Made by a program: the position numbers and the translations under genes | Notes under the pieces: generated by a model | What the model saw: only the letters and a program-made list of their open reading frames with translations | Database searches by the model: none | What the model was told of the DNA's origin: nothing | NCBI RefSeq assembly: GCF_036226525.1 | Contig: NZ_CP108487.1 | Span: forward strand, 6,200,001-6,264,000 | Direction: 5' to 3' | Length of the DNA: 64,000 nt | From: Kribbella sp. NBC_01245 | GTDB taxonomy: Bacteria; Actinomycetota; Actinomycetes; Propionibacteriales; Kribbellaceae | Shown here: positions 18,023 to 26,612 of the stretch, in pieces | Layout: every line of letters starts with the position of its first letter | Position numbering within the stretch: the first letter of the stretch is position 1

Positions 18023-19023
18023 ACGGGGATCGGGGCGGGCTGGCGGTAGGCGAGCCAAGCTGAGGTGACCATGTCGTGGAGGGTTCGGTTGGCTTGCCAG
18101 CCGAGTTCGGCGGTGATGCGGGCCGGGTTGGCAACTACGCAGGCGGGGTCGATCGGGCGGCGGGGTGTGACCTCGTACGGCTCGTGCAGGCCGGTGACGC
18201 GGGAAGCTGTTTCCAGTACGTCGAGGACGCTCGCGCCGACGCCGGTCCCCACGTTGTACACGCGCCGGATCCCCTCCGCGCCAAGCGCGTCTACCGCCGC
18301 CAGGTGCGCCTCAGCGAGATCCGCGACGTGCAGGTAGTCCCGAACGCAAGTGCCGTCCGGGGTCGGGTGGTCATCCCCGTAGACCTGTGGGCGCACCCCG
18401 CGAGTCAACGCCCGCAAGGTCAACTGCAGAAGGTTTGCGACCCCCGGATCGCCTAGTGCGGGATCGCCGGCGCCTGCGATGTTGAAGTACCGGAGGCTGA
18501 TCCAGGACAAGTTCTGCGCCGCGGCCGCGTCACGGATCAACCACTCGCACACGAGCTTCGTAGCGCCGTACGGGTTGATCGGAGCCGTCGGCGTCTCCTC
18601 GGTGACCTCACCCGCCGACGGGATTCCGTAGACCGCAGCGCTCGACGAAAAGACCAGGCGCCGTACGTCGACCGCGCGCATCGCCTCGAGCAGACTGGCC
18701 GTTCCGCGTACGTTCTGGTCGTAGTAGTAGAGCGGCTTGTCGACGGATTCCCCGACAGCCTTCTTCGCCGCGAGGTGGATCACCCCGGTCACGTCGTACC
18801 GGGTCATCACGGCGGCCAGCGTGGCGGTGTCGAGCACCGAGCACGTCTCCAGCGCGACCCCGGTCGGTAGACGGTCGGCCGAACCGGTGCTGAGGTCGTC
18901 GACCACGACGACCTGGCGGCCGGCCCGCAGCATCGTGTCGACCACATGGGCACCGATGTATCCGGCGCCACCGGTGATCAGCCAGGTCGGCCGAGGGCGG
19001 ATCCACTGCTGCGTGACGGTCAT
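18019..19023 (-). CDS. galE: UDP-glucose 4-epimerase (GalE/Uge3-like)
   Basis: NAD-dependent epimerase interconverting UDP-Glc and UDP-Gal, and perhaps UDP-GlcNAc and UDP-GalNAc. The 334-residue product has the extended-SDR nucleotide site GGAGYIG at 18-24, SSSAAVYG (Ser), NPYGATK (Tyr/Lys), and the family motifs LRYFNIAGA and GTCVRDYLHVADLA. ATG at 19023 has GAAAGG upstream. It is transcribed away from the exopolysaccharide operon with 204 bp between the starts. In this setting it is the likely source of UDP-Gal or UDP-GalNAc, the role of Uge3 in fungal galactosaminogalactan synthesis and PelX in Pel synthesis. Substrate breadth is inferred from context. Confidence 0.9.
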   Translation of the reverse strand: MTVTQQWIRPRPTWLITGGAGYIGAHVVDTMLRAGRQVVVVDDLSTGSADRLPTGVALETCSVLDTATLAAVMTRYDVTGVIHLAAKKAVGESVDKPLYYYDQNVRGTASLLEAMRAVDVRRLVFSSSAAVYGIPSAGEVTEETPTAPINPYGATKLVCEWLIRDAAAAQNLSWISLRYFNIAGAGDPALGDPGVANLLQLTLRALTRGVRPQVYGDDHPTPDGTCVRDYLHVADLAEAHLAAVDALGAEGIRRVYNVGTGVGASVLDVLETASRVTGLHEPYEVTPRRPIDPACVVANPARITAELGWQANRTLHDMVTSAWLAYRQPAPIPV

Positions 19024-19227
19024 ACCCGAAGCCTTTCGCCGCGGCGCCCGGCGCAGAACGTCCGTGCTGACCAGTCCGGGCCGGGTGTCGGGAGGTGGTC
19101 CGCGTACTGCAAATGGTGGAGACGGGTCTCGTTCATCGACGCGATCCGCGATCCGCCCGGGCCGGACAGCATGTTGTCTGCCGTGACCTGTCCTGAGCCA
19201 CGGCGCCCGATCCCCGTGGGAGCAGAA

Positions 19228-21402
19228 GTGAAGAAAGCCCGTCCGTCCGTACGGCGCCTGGTGGCAGGCGTCGTGCTCGCCCTGGTGGTGACCACCGCGG
19301 TCAGCCCGGCGACCAGCTCGGCCGCCGTCACGCCGCGCATCGACCTCAAGGTGCTGGTGGTGAACGACGGCAGCGCGCCGGTCGAGGCCATCGCCAGTGA
19401 GCTCAGCGCCGAGGGGGTGCCGTTCACCGAGCTCGACCTCGATTCGGCGACCCGGCCGGCCGTGACCGCGGCGTACCTGTCGGACAAGATCGGTACGACG
19501 CCGCGGGCCAAGTTCCAGGCCGTGGTGCTGCCGAACGAGGCGCCGGCCGGTCTGACCGCGGACGAGCTGAACACCCTGCACGCGTTCGAGCGGGCCTTCT
19601 CGATCCGCCAGGTCAACGCCTCGACCTGGGCACACCCGGGCGTCGGGCTGAACTACGCCGCCAACCCCGGCTACATCGGAACGCTCGACGGCATCACGGC
19701 GACGGCCACCGCCGAGGCGCGGGCGGCCGAGCTCAAGTATCTGGATGGGCCGTTGCCGTTCGAGGACGCGGACCAGGCCATCTCGGAGAGCTACGGGTAC
19801 TTGGCCACTCCGCTGGCGGGCGCCACCTTCAAGACCCTGGTCGGAGCGCCGATCCCCGGCACCTCGGAGACCGGTTCGCTGATCGGGCAGTACACGGTCG
19901 ACGGGCGTGAGGAGCTCGTCATCACCTTTGTGTACAACGAATATCAGGAGCAGTTCCAGTTCGTTGCCCATGGCATCATCTCGTGGATGACGCGGGGAAT
20001 CCACCTCGGGTACGAGCGGAACTACTTCGCGGCGCACATCGACGACGTGTTCCTGGAGGATCTGCGCTGGAGCATCGACGGCAACTGCACGCCGGGTGAC
20101 GGTTGTCCGGCCGGGGTGCCGGACAACCAGACCATCCGGATGACCGCTGCGGATGCCGACTACCTGAAGGCCTGGCAGACGCGGACGGGTATGCCGCTCG
20201 ACATGACGTACAACGCAGAGGGTGCCGCGACGACGGTCGGCACCGACGCGCTGACGGACAAACTCCGCACGAACAAGGCGTCGTTCCGCTGGCTGAACCA
20301 CACCTGGTCGCATCCGTACATGGGCTGCGTGCAGGACTTCAGCGTCGTGCCGTGGAAGTGCGCGACCAACTCTCTCGGCGCGATCCAGTACATGCCCAGG
20401 GCAACGATCGCCACCGAGATCAAGAAGAACACCGACTGGGCCACCTCGAACGGCGTCGCACTGGACCGGACCGAGCTGGTCACCGGCGAGCACTCGGGTC
20501 TGAAGACGCTGCCGCAGATGGCCGTCGACAACCCGTATCTGGCCGGCGCGCTGAACGACCGGGGCGTCAAGTACATCGCTTCGGACGCCTCCCGAGAGAA
20601 GCAGCCGCGCACGATCGGCGGTGCCGTCACCGTGCCGCGCTACCCGATGAACATCTTCTACAACGTGGCCACCGAGGCCGAGGAGATGGACGAGTACAAC
20701 TGGATCTACACGAGTAGGGCGAATGGCGGCAGCGGGATCTGCGAGGACAACCCGGCCACCACGACCTGCATCCAGCCGCAGAGCCTGACCACCGGCTTCC
20801 GCGACTACATCGTGCCGCTGGAGGTCCGGATCGCCTTGCGGCACGTGCTCGGCAACGACCCGCGCCCGCACTACGCCCACCAGTCGAACCTGGCCGAGGA
20901 CCGCATCCTCTACCCGGTGCTGGACGGCGTACTCGACCAGTTCGGTCAGACCTACGCGGCGAACACCCCGCTGTTGCACCCGACGATGAAGCAGTCGTCC
21001 GCCGTTCTGCAGCAGGCCATCGCGTGGAAAACCAACCAGTCCAAGGTCACCGCCTACGTGACCGGGACGACGCTCACCGTGCAGAGCAGTTCGTCCGTCG
21101 CCGTACCGGTCACCGTGCCGGAGGGCACTCGCCTGGTCGGCCTGTTCGGTTCGCCCGGCGCCGCCTTCGGTACGGCGTACGCGGGGGAGCGTTCGGACTA
21201 CAAGAACGTCGGCGGTCTGCTGAGCGGGTCGTTCCAGCTCAAGCTCCCGGCCGGCTACCCGGCACCCGCCACGGCCCCAGCCGCCGCAACGACCACGACG
21301 ACGACCACGACGAAGAACCAGCCGGCCGAGCCGCGGGAGCTGCGCGAGCCCGCCAAGGTCGGCCCGTTGCGGACCGGCGAGGTGCGGTGGACGTCGCGCT
21401 GA
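19228..21402 (+). CDS. Secreted exopolysaccharide deacetylase-like protein (Agd3/CE18-like)
   Basis: Predicted extracellular protein of 724 residues. It has a signal peptide (basic VKKARPSVRR, hydrophobic core about 11-30), an alpha/beta N-terminal region (about 38-170), and a central domain with the two hallmarks of metal-dependent polysaccharide deacetylases: an Asp pair in HIDDV (D272-D273) and an H-[ST]-x-x-H motif in NHTWSH (H358, H362). A beta-rich C-terminus ends in a Thr-rich, charged tail. GTG at 19228 has GGGAG six bases upstream. The combination resembles Agd3, the GalNAc deacetylase of Aspergillus galactosaminogalactan; this match rests on architecture, motifs and gene context, not on an alignment. 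It heads the operon. Confidence 0.72.
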   Translation: MKKARPSVRRLVAGVVLALVVTTAVSPATSSAAVTPRIDLKVLVVNDGSAPVEAIASELSAEGVPFTELDLDSATRPAVTAAYLSDKIGTTPRAKFQAVVLPNEAPAGLTADELNTLHAFERAFSIRQVNASTWAHPGVGLNYAANPGYIGTLDGITATATAEARAAELKYLDGPLPFEDADQAISESYGYLATPLAGATFKTLVGAPIPGTSETGSLIGQYTVDGREELVITFVYNEYQEQFQFVAHGIISWMTRGIHLGYERNYFAAHIDDVFLEDLRWSIDGNCTPGDGCPAGVPDNQTIRMTAADADYLKAWQTRTGMPLDMTYNAEGAATTVGTDALTDKLRTNKASFRWLNHTWSHPYMGCVQDFSVVPWKCATNSLGAIQYMPRATIATEIKKNTDWATSNGVALDRTELVTGEHSGLKTLPQMAVDNPYLAGALNDRGVKYIASDASREKQPRTIGGAVTVPRYPMNIFYNVATEAEEMDEYNWIYTSRANGGSGICEDNPATTTCIQPQSLTTGFRDYIVPLEVRIALRHVLGNDPRPHYAHQSNLAEDRILYPVLDGVLDQFGQTYAANTPLLHPTMKQSSAVLQQAIAWKTNQSKVTAYVTGTTLTVQSSSSVAVPVTVPEGTRLVGLFGSPGAAFGTAYAGERSDYKNVGGLLSGSFQLKLPAGYPAPATAPAAATTTTTTTTKNQPAEPRELREPAKVGPLRTGEVRWTSR

Positions 21403-22787
21403 TCAACGAAGGGACTTATCCCTACGTGAAAGGTGGCGTCAGCCAGTGGTGTGACAAGTTGATCCGCGGTCTGCCCGAGCACCGGTTCCGGCTGCTCACC
21501 TTGGTTGCCAATGGCACCGAACGGCAGACCTGGGAGCTACCGGACAACGCCGACGGTGTGCGGCCGTTCCCCCTCTGGGGTCCGGCCGTCACCCCGCGCC
21601 GCGGCCGGGACCAGGCCCGGGTGGCCGACGCCGCCCGGGCCGTGCTGGCCGGTTCCGTACTCGACCAGCCGGTGACGTTCGAGTGGGGCCTGCGCGAACT
21701 GGCCAAACTCGCCACCAGTAAGGGCTTTTCGCGCTCCCTGCGGGCCTGCGACCTGGTCGGCTACCTCCTGGAGGTTTGGTCGGATCCGCACACCCTCACC
21801 GTGCATGACGCGATCGTCGCGGCGGAGCTGGTGGAACGATCGCTGCTGCCGTTGACCGTCGACCTAGGCCCGGGCCTCGACCTGAGCCATGCGGTGGCGA
21901 ACGGCCTGCCGACGCTCGTCGGGTTGGCGGAGAAGTGGCGACGCGGTACGCCGTTGGTGATGTCCGAGCATGGCGTCCACATTCGCGAGCGCTATCTGGC
22001 GTTCCGCGATCTGTCGTACCCGGCCCCGGTGAAGGAGGTCGTGCTCGGGTTCCTCCGCCAGCTCGCCGAACTGGGGTACCGCCATGCCGACTTCATCGTG
22101 CCGGTGGCGAAGTTCAACGCCCGCTGGGAATACCGGCTCGGCGCCGATCCGGCCTCGGTGGTGCCGATCTACAATGGCGTCGAGCCCGAGCGCTATACCG
22201 AGATCCAGGACGAGCCCGCCGTACCCACGATCAGTTGGGTGGGCCGGGTCGATCCGCTCAAGGACCTCGAGACGCTGATCAGCGCGTACGCCTTGATCCG
22301 GGAGCAGTTGCCACAAACCGTGCTGCGGTTGTTCGGGCCGACGCCGGAGGGCAATGAGGACTACGAAAGGCGCTGTCTCGACCTGGCCGACCGGCTCGGG
22401 GTCTCCGACGGCATCACCCTCGAAGGACCCGTGCCGTCGAGCCGGATCGCCTTCGAGGCAGGGCATGTGGTCGCCCTCTCGAGTATCTCGGAGGGCATGC
22501 CGTACACGGTCATCGAGGCGATGATGTGCGGCCGGGCCACCGTCTCCACCGACGTCGGGGGTACGGCCGAAGCGGTCGCCGACGCTGGCTCGGTGGTACC
22601 GCCGCGCGATCCGTCCGCCTTCGCCGAGGCCTGCCTGGACTACCTGCTCGACCCGGACCTGCGCCGCCGGATCGGCCAGGCCGCGCGGCGTCGTTCGCTC
22701 GACAACTTCACGCTGGAGAAGTCGATCGACACCTACCGAATGCTCTACACGGCCGTCGCCACCACGGTCGAGCGGACGTCCGCGTGA
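21387..22787 (+). CDS. pelF: PelF-type family 4 glycosyltransferase
   Basis: Cytoplasmic nucleotide-sugar glycosyltransferase of 466 residues that would polymerise the exopolysaccharide. The N-terminal signature EGTYPYVKGGVSQW (8-21) and EHGVHIRERY (194-203) are specific to PelF. The GT4 C-terminal lobe has WVGRVDPLKDLETLI and the EX7E pair E369/E377 in SEGMPYTVIEAMMCG. GTG at 21387 lies inside the previous gene (16-nt overlap) with GAGG upstream. In Pseudomonas, PelF makes the GalNAc-rich Pel polymer; the same sugar is inferred here because galE, a deacetylase-like protein and galactosaminidases surround it. Confidence 0.93.
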   Translation: MDVALINEGTYPYVKGGVSQWCDKLIRGLPEHRFRLLTLVANGTERQTWELPDNADGVRPFPLWGPAVTPRRGRDQARVADAARAVLAGSVLDQPVTFEWGLRELAKLATSKGFSRSLRACDLVGYLLEVWSDPHTLTVHDAIVAAELVERSLLPLTVDLGPGLDLSHAVANGLPTLVGLAEKWRRGTPLVMSEHGVHIRERYLAFRDLSYPAPVKEVVLGFLRQLAELGYRHADFIVPVAKFNARWEYRLGADPASVVPIYNGVEPERYTEIQDEPAVPTISWVGRVDPLKDLETLISAYALIREQLPQTVLRLFGPTPEGNEDYERRCLDLADRLGVSDGITLEGPVPSSRIAFEAGHVVALSSISEGMPYTVIEAMMCGRATVSTDVGGTAEAVADAGSVVPPRDPSAFAEACLDYLLDPDLRRRIGQAARRRSLDNFTLEKSIDTYRMLYTAVATTVERTSA

Positions 22788-24169
22788 GTGCCGACTGCGT
22801 CCTGCTCCCCGGACTACGGCATCCGCAGGCGGCCGAGCTGGTCGAGACCCCTGGCGCCGCACCGCCCGTCGACGCGTACGAGGTCGCCGCCGCGCTGGAG
22901 GCCAGCGGTGTCAGCGATCGAACCGCGCAAGAACGCTACGGGCATCCGGACGTCTTCTCCCTCGGCAAGTCGCTGCTCGCCGGGCTGCGTGCGGAAGCGC
23001 CCGTCCTCACGCGGACCGCTGTCGCGGGAAGGATCGACGTACGGCAAACACTTCAACGCGGCCTGGTCTTCGTCCTACCCGCCCTGCTGACCGGTGCCGC
23101 CATGGGCGAGCGGACCGCGCCGGCCGAGGTGGTCCTGCTGCTCGTCGCCGTCGCGTACGGATGGGCCGCCGGCCAAGGTGTCGCGTATGCCGGCTACGCG
23201 ATGACCGGCGCCGGTTCGTATCCCGAGGCCCGTCGCCTGATGCGCGATCTCGCGGCCCTGGCATTCGTGCCTGCCGTCGTAGGTCTGGGCGCCACGGGCT
23301 GGTTCAACCCCTCGATCCGGTACGTCGCGGTGGTCGCGATCGGTCAGATCGCGTTCGTCCTGGCCTCGACCATCGGCGTTGTGCTGCACCGGCCTGGGCT
23401 GATGCTGCTCGTGCTGATCCCGGGTCTACTCGTCTCACTCCCCGACGTACTGCGTCCGAGTCTGTTGCCGAAGGCAATCGTTCTGCCGGTCATCGCAACT
23501 TCCGTCCTCGCCACGGTCGTCGTCGCGTTGGTCCTCTGTCGCGACGGCCGTCGCGCGGCCCGGCCGGTGACCCGTGCCGTTCTCGCCGACTGCCGTCTCT
23601 ATGTCGGGTACGGCGCGTGCCTCGCGTCCTTGCTGACCCTCGGGTTGCTCGATGGGCTGGTTGTTCCCGGCGGTCGCGTCGGAATCGGGCTGACCCTGAT
23701 GCCGCTGGTCGGTGGCGTACTGGTGGCCGAGTGGCAACTGGCGCGCTACCGGAGTCGCGCCGAGCTCGCGCTCCGGACCACCAACTCCGCGGACCGGTTC
23801 GCCGCCCGGATCCACGCGGCCCTGCTGCGGTGTTTCGGCTGGTACTTGGCCTTGTTGATCGCGTTGATCGCCTTGGCCGCCAGCTCCGTGGATCACCTCG
23901 ACTTCAACGCGGTCCTGCGATTCGCCGCCACCGGTCTACTCGGCTGGTCCTTCCTCGCGGCGCTGCTCCTGGTGGCCCACCGGCTGGTCGCGCCGGTGCT
24001 GCTCGTCACCGGTATCGGCGTCGTGTTCGCCGCCGCCCGCTATCTCGTCCTCGGCCCGCCGTCGGCGTTCGACCTGGCCATCGGCTATCTGGCCGTCTGT
24101 GGTTCCCTGGCCATCACCCTGACCGTGCTCGTCTGGCAATGGCTCCCGGCCGTGGAGGTACATCGATGA
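22784..24169 (+). CDS. Polytopic membrane protein, PelG-like candidate exporter
   Basis: Integral membrane protein of 461 residues, close to the length of PelG. About 85 cytoplasmic residues (including ALEASGVSDRTAQERYGHPD, a motif seen before membrane domains in several actinobacterial proteins) precede roughly 12 hydrophobic segments that run to the C-terminus. The start GTG overlaps the pelF stop (GTGA), so translation is coupled to pelF. PelG is the transporter partner of PelF; that role is inferred from position, length and topology, because sequence identity to PelG could not be checked. Confidence 0.7.
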   Translation: MSADCVLLPGLRHPQAAELVETPGAAPPVDAYEVAAALEASGVSDRTAQERYGHPDVFSLGKSLLAGLRAEAPVLTRTAVAGRIDVRQTLQRGLVFVLPALLTGAAMGERTAPAEVVLLLVAVAYGWAAGQGVAYAGYAMTGAGSYPEARRLMRDLAALAFVPAVVGLGATGWFNPSIRYVAVVAIGQIAFVLASTIGVVLHRPGLMLLVLIPGLLVSLPDVLRPSLLPKAIVLPVIATSVLATVVVALVLCRDGRRAARPVTRAVLADCRLYVGYGACLASLLTLGLLDGLVVPGGRVGIGLTLMPLVGGVLVAEWQLARYRSRAELALRTTNSADRFAARIHAALLRCFGWYLALLIALIALAASSVDHLDFNAVLRFAATGLLGWSFLAALLLVAHRLVAPVLLVTGIGVVFAAARYLVLGPPSAFDLAIGYLAVCGSLAITLTVLVWQWLPAVEVHR

Positions 24170-24825
24170 CCCGCCTTGCCATTCCCTGGTACGTGCATCC
24201 GGCCGAAGACCCGGGCCAGTGGACGCGCCTCGCCGAACTGGCCGGCCAGCTCGCCTTCGTGGTGGTCAACATCGCCAACGGCCCGGGCGACGCGGACGAT
24301 CCGTACTACCCGGCCGCCCTGGCTGCCCTGCGTTCGAGTGGTGTCCACTTTTACGGGTACGTCGACACCGCCTACGCGCAGCGCGGCATCGTCCAGGTCG
24401 CGGCGGACGTCCGTGCGTGGCTCGAGCGGTACGACGTCGACGGCATCATGTTCGACCAGGTCGCTCCCGGGCCGGACGGCCTTGGGTACAACCGAATGCT
24501 GGCCCTGATCGCCCGTCAGGCCGGGGCCCGGTGCATCGTCGCGAATCCGGGCGTCGAGCCGTGTCCCGAGTTGCCTGGGCTGTTCGACGTGACATGCGTG
24601 TTCGAGGACGAGTTCGCGGCCCATGGGCGAGGCGGCGTGGCCGAGCGCACGGTTGGGCCCGACCGGCTCTGGCACCTCGTATACGGCGTACCGGCGGACG
24701 CGATTGACGCGGTGCTGGAACGGGTCGAGGCGGAGGGCGTCGGTCTGGCGTTCGTCACCGATCGGCCCGGCCCGCATCCATGGACCGGACTGCCTTCGTC
24801 CTTGGTCGGAGCGAGCCGGTGCTGA
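24166..24825 (+). CDS. Spherulation-specific family 4 protein (Sph3/GH135-like)
   Basis: Predicted TIM-barrel glycoside hydrolase of 219 residues, with no signal peptide. The opening LAIPWYVHP, the YGYVDTAYAQR strand, YDVDGIMFDQ (90-98) and VFEDEF (E147) follow the spherulin-4 family. Fungal Sph3 cleaves galactosaminogalactan and is needed for its synthesis; its key acidic residues include an Asp-Glu pair and a later Glu. Here the pair reads D97-Q98, so one acidic residue is replaced, while E147 is kept. The ATG overlaps the previous stop (ATGA). The cytoplasmic prediction suggests action on nascent chains or export by an unseen route. Confidence 0.82.
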   Translation: MTRLAIPWYVHPAEDPGQWTRLAELAGQLAFVVVNIANGPGDADDPYYPAALAALRSSGVHFYGYVDTAYAQRGIVQVAADVRAWLERYDVDGIMFDQVAPGPDGLGYNRMLALIARQAGARCIVANPGVEPCPELPGLFDVTCVFEDEFAAHGRGGVAERTVGPDRLWHLVYGVPADAIDAVLERVEAEGVGLAFVTDRPGPHPWTGLPSSLVGASRC

Positions 24826-25724
24826 GGGTGATGCTGGCCGTCGTTCTGTTGTTTACGGCGAGCTGTGCGGCGGACCAGCCGGCGGCAGACCCGACCCCGC
24901 AGCCGACCGTCAGTCCCACGGCCGCGCCCCGGCCCGAGGCAACACCAACGCCCAGCCCGAGCCCGAGTTCGAGCACAAGCAGGCCGTCGACGCCGACGCC
25001 GCGCAGGAGCCCGGCGTCGTACCAGCGGTGGAGTCCGCGACCGGGCACGGCCTGGCAATGGCAGCTCGACGGAACCCTGGACCTCTCGATCGACGTGCCC
25101 GTGTACGACGTCGACGGCGAGCGGACGACGAAGGCCCAGGTCGACGAACTGCATCGCCGCGGACGACGCGCGATCTGCTACGTCAACGTCGGCGCGTACG
25201 AGAACTTCCGGCCCGACAAGGCCCGCTTCCCCGCGCAGGTCCTCGGCAAGACGATGGACGGCTGGCCGGACGAACGATGGCTCGACATCCGCCGCTGGGA
25301 TCTGCTCGCGCCGATCATGGCCGCGCGCTTCGGTGCCTGCCGGGCCAAGGGATTCGACGCGATCGAGCCGGACAACGTCGATGCCTATAGCAACGAATCC
25401 GGCTTCCCGCTGACCGCGTCCGACCAGCTCCGGTACAACCGTCGGATCGCGATGCTGGCCCATCGGATCGGCCTGTCCGTGGGCTTGAAGAACGACCTGG
25501 AGCAGGTCCGCGCGCTGCAGCCGTCGTTCGACTTCGCGGTGAACGAGGAGTGCATGAAGTACGACGAATGCGCGTTGCTGACGCCGTTTCGTCAAGCGGG
25601 CAAGGCGGTTCTCCATGTGGAGTACGACCTGGCGCCGGCCGAGTTCTGTGCCCGGGCCAAGCAACTCGGTTTCAGCTCGATGCGTAAACCGTTGATCCTG
25701 CGCGCCGAACGGCAACCGTGCTGA
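24819..25724 (+). CDS. GH114 endo-alpha-1,4-galactosaminidase, lipoprotein (Ega3-like)
   Basis: Predicted lipid-anchored glycoside hydrolase of 301 residues that would cut alpha-1,4-linked galactosamine polymers. A lipobox ends at C16 (LFTASC), followed by a Pro/Thr/Ser linker to about 66 and a GH114 barrel: WQWQLDG (80-85), AICYVNVGAYENFRPD, ERWLDIRRW, GFDAIEPDNVDAYSN (178-192), VGLKNDL (221-227) and VNEECMKY. GTG at 24819 has GGAG seven bases upstream and overlaps the spherulin-4 gene by seven bases. Fungal Ega3 and the N-terminal domain of bacterial PelA act on the same type of polymer. The family call is strong. Confidence 0.92.
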   Translation: MLRVMLAVVLLFTASCAADQPAADPTPQPTVSPTAAPRPEATPTPSPSPSSSTSRPSTPTPRRSPASYQRWSPRPGTAWQWQLDGTLDLSIDVPVYDVDGERTTKAQVDELHRRGRRAICYVNVGAYENFRPDKARFPAQVLGKTMDGWPDERWLDIRRWDLLAPIMAARFGACRAKGFDAIEPDNVDAYSNESGFPLTASDQLRYNRRIAMLAHRIGLSVGLKNDLEQVRALQPSFDFAVNEECMKYDECALLTPFRQAGKAVLHVEYDLAPAEFCARAKQLGFSSMRKPLILRAERQPC

Positions 25725-26413
25725 CGGCCCGCGTGGATATGCCGACGCTGCTGGTCTGCGACTCGCTACGGGTGATCGCCGAGGCCATAGCCGCGTACGT
25801 CGATGCGCAGTCGGGCGTCCGCGCGCTCGGTACGGCCTGCCGCCTCGACGAACTCCTGCGGCTCATCGGTATCGAGGCGCCGGACGTCGTCCTGGTCGAA
25901 CCGCGCGGCCTCGGGCTGTCCGCAGTCGCGGCCGTTCGGCTGGTACACGAGACCGAGCCGCGAACGCGAGTGCTGCTGGTGGCGGACACGGACGACCCGG
26001 CGCAAGTGCTGCCCGCCGTACGCGCGGGTGGGTTCGGCTGGGTCTCGGCCTCGGATTCGCTGGCCGACGTCGAGGCCGCTGTCCGGACGGTCGCGGCCGG
26101 AGGGATGTGGCTCAGCCCGTCCGTACTGGGGGAGCAGGAGCCGGGCAGCGCGGTGCGATCCGCGGCGGCCGGTCTCGCCGCCGACGAGGCTCGCGCGCTG
26201 GTCGGGGCGCTGACCGATCGGGAGCGCGCCGTACTTGCGCATCTGGTCGGCGGGTTCGATCGCAAGGCGCTGGCCCGGCAGCTGGGCATTGCCGACAGCA
26301 CGGCGCGCACCCACGTCCAGCGCGTCATCGGCAAGCTCGGCGCGCGGAACGCGATCCAGGCGGCGGCGATCGGCCGGCGCGCCGGAATTCCGGGCGTAAC
26401 GCGGCGGGGTTGA
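25718..26413 (+). CDS. LuxR-family response-regulator-like protein with degenerate receiver
   Basis: DNA-binding regulator of 231 residues, coupled to the GH114 gene by a 7-nt overlap. The C-terminal LuxR helix-turn-helix is intact (LTDRERAVLAHLVGGFDRKALARQLGI and ARTHVQRVIGKLGARN). The receiver-like N-terminus lacks normal chemistry: the phospho-acceptor position reads Glu (E61 in VLVEPRG), only one Asp (D15) of the usual acidic pair is present, and the conserved Lys region reads GWVSASDS. It may be constitutively active or respond to a ligand. As the last gene of the overlapping operon it probably controls the exopolysaccharide genes. Confidence 0.85.
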   Translation: MLTARVDMPTLLVCDSLRVIAEAIAAYVDAQSGVRALGTACRLDELLRLIGIEAPDVVLVEPRGLGLSAVAAVRLVHETEPRTRVLLVADTDDPAQVLPAVRAGGFGWVSASDSLADVEAAVRTVAAGGMWLSPSVLGEQEPGSAVRSAAAGLAADEARALVGALTDRERAVLAHLVGGFDRKALARQLGIADSTARTHVQRVIGKLGARNAIQAAAIGRRAGIPGVTRRG

Positions 26414-26505
26414 GCGCGTTCTATCTGTGGAAGACGAGTCGAGATGTAGTCGACGACAGACTGTGTTCTGTTGGCAATCTACTGTTCGACTCGATGTTGC
26501 TCCTC

Positions 26506-26550
26506 CCCCGATAGTCGGGGTAGGGACGTACAAGCTAGTCAGTCCTACCC
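26506..26550. terminator. Two adjacent hairpins between the operon end and the kinase gene
   Basis: CCCCGA-tag-TCGGGG (26506-26520) is followed by GGGTAGGGAC (26518-26527) pairing with GTCCTACCC (26542-26550) with one bulge. The two overlap and cannot form fully at once. They may end the exopolysaccharide transcript or act as a leader for the kinase gene, which starts at 26613. Confidence 0.4.
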
Positions 26551-26612
26551 GGGCGGGGAGGGCTCGCACTGTCGCGAGCCTTACCGGGTTACGACGACAT
26601 GGGGGGAAGACC

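Noticed and set aside
18019..20979. A 986-residue reading frame on the minus strand
   Set aside because: Only the first-translated part from 19023 down to 18019 is GalE; the rest is antisense to the secreted deacetylase-like gene and has no domain sense.
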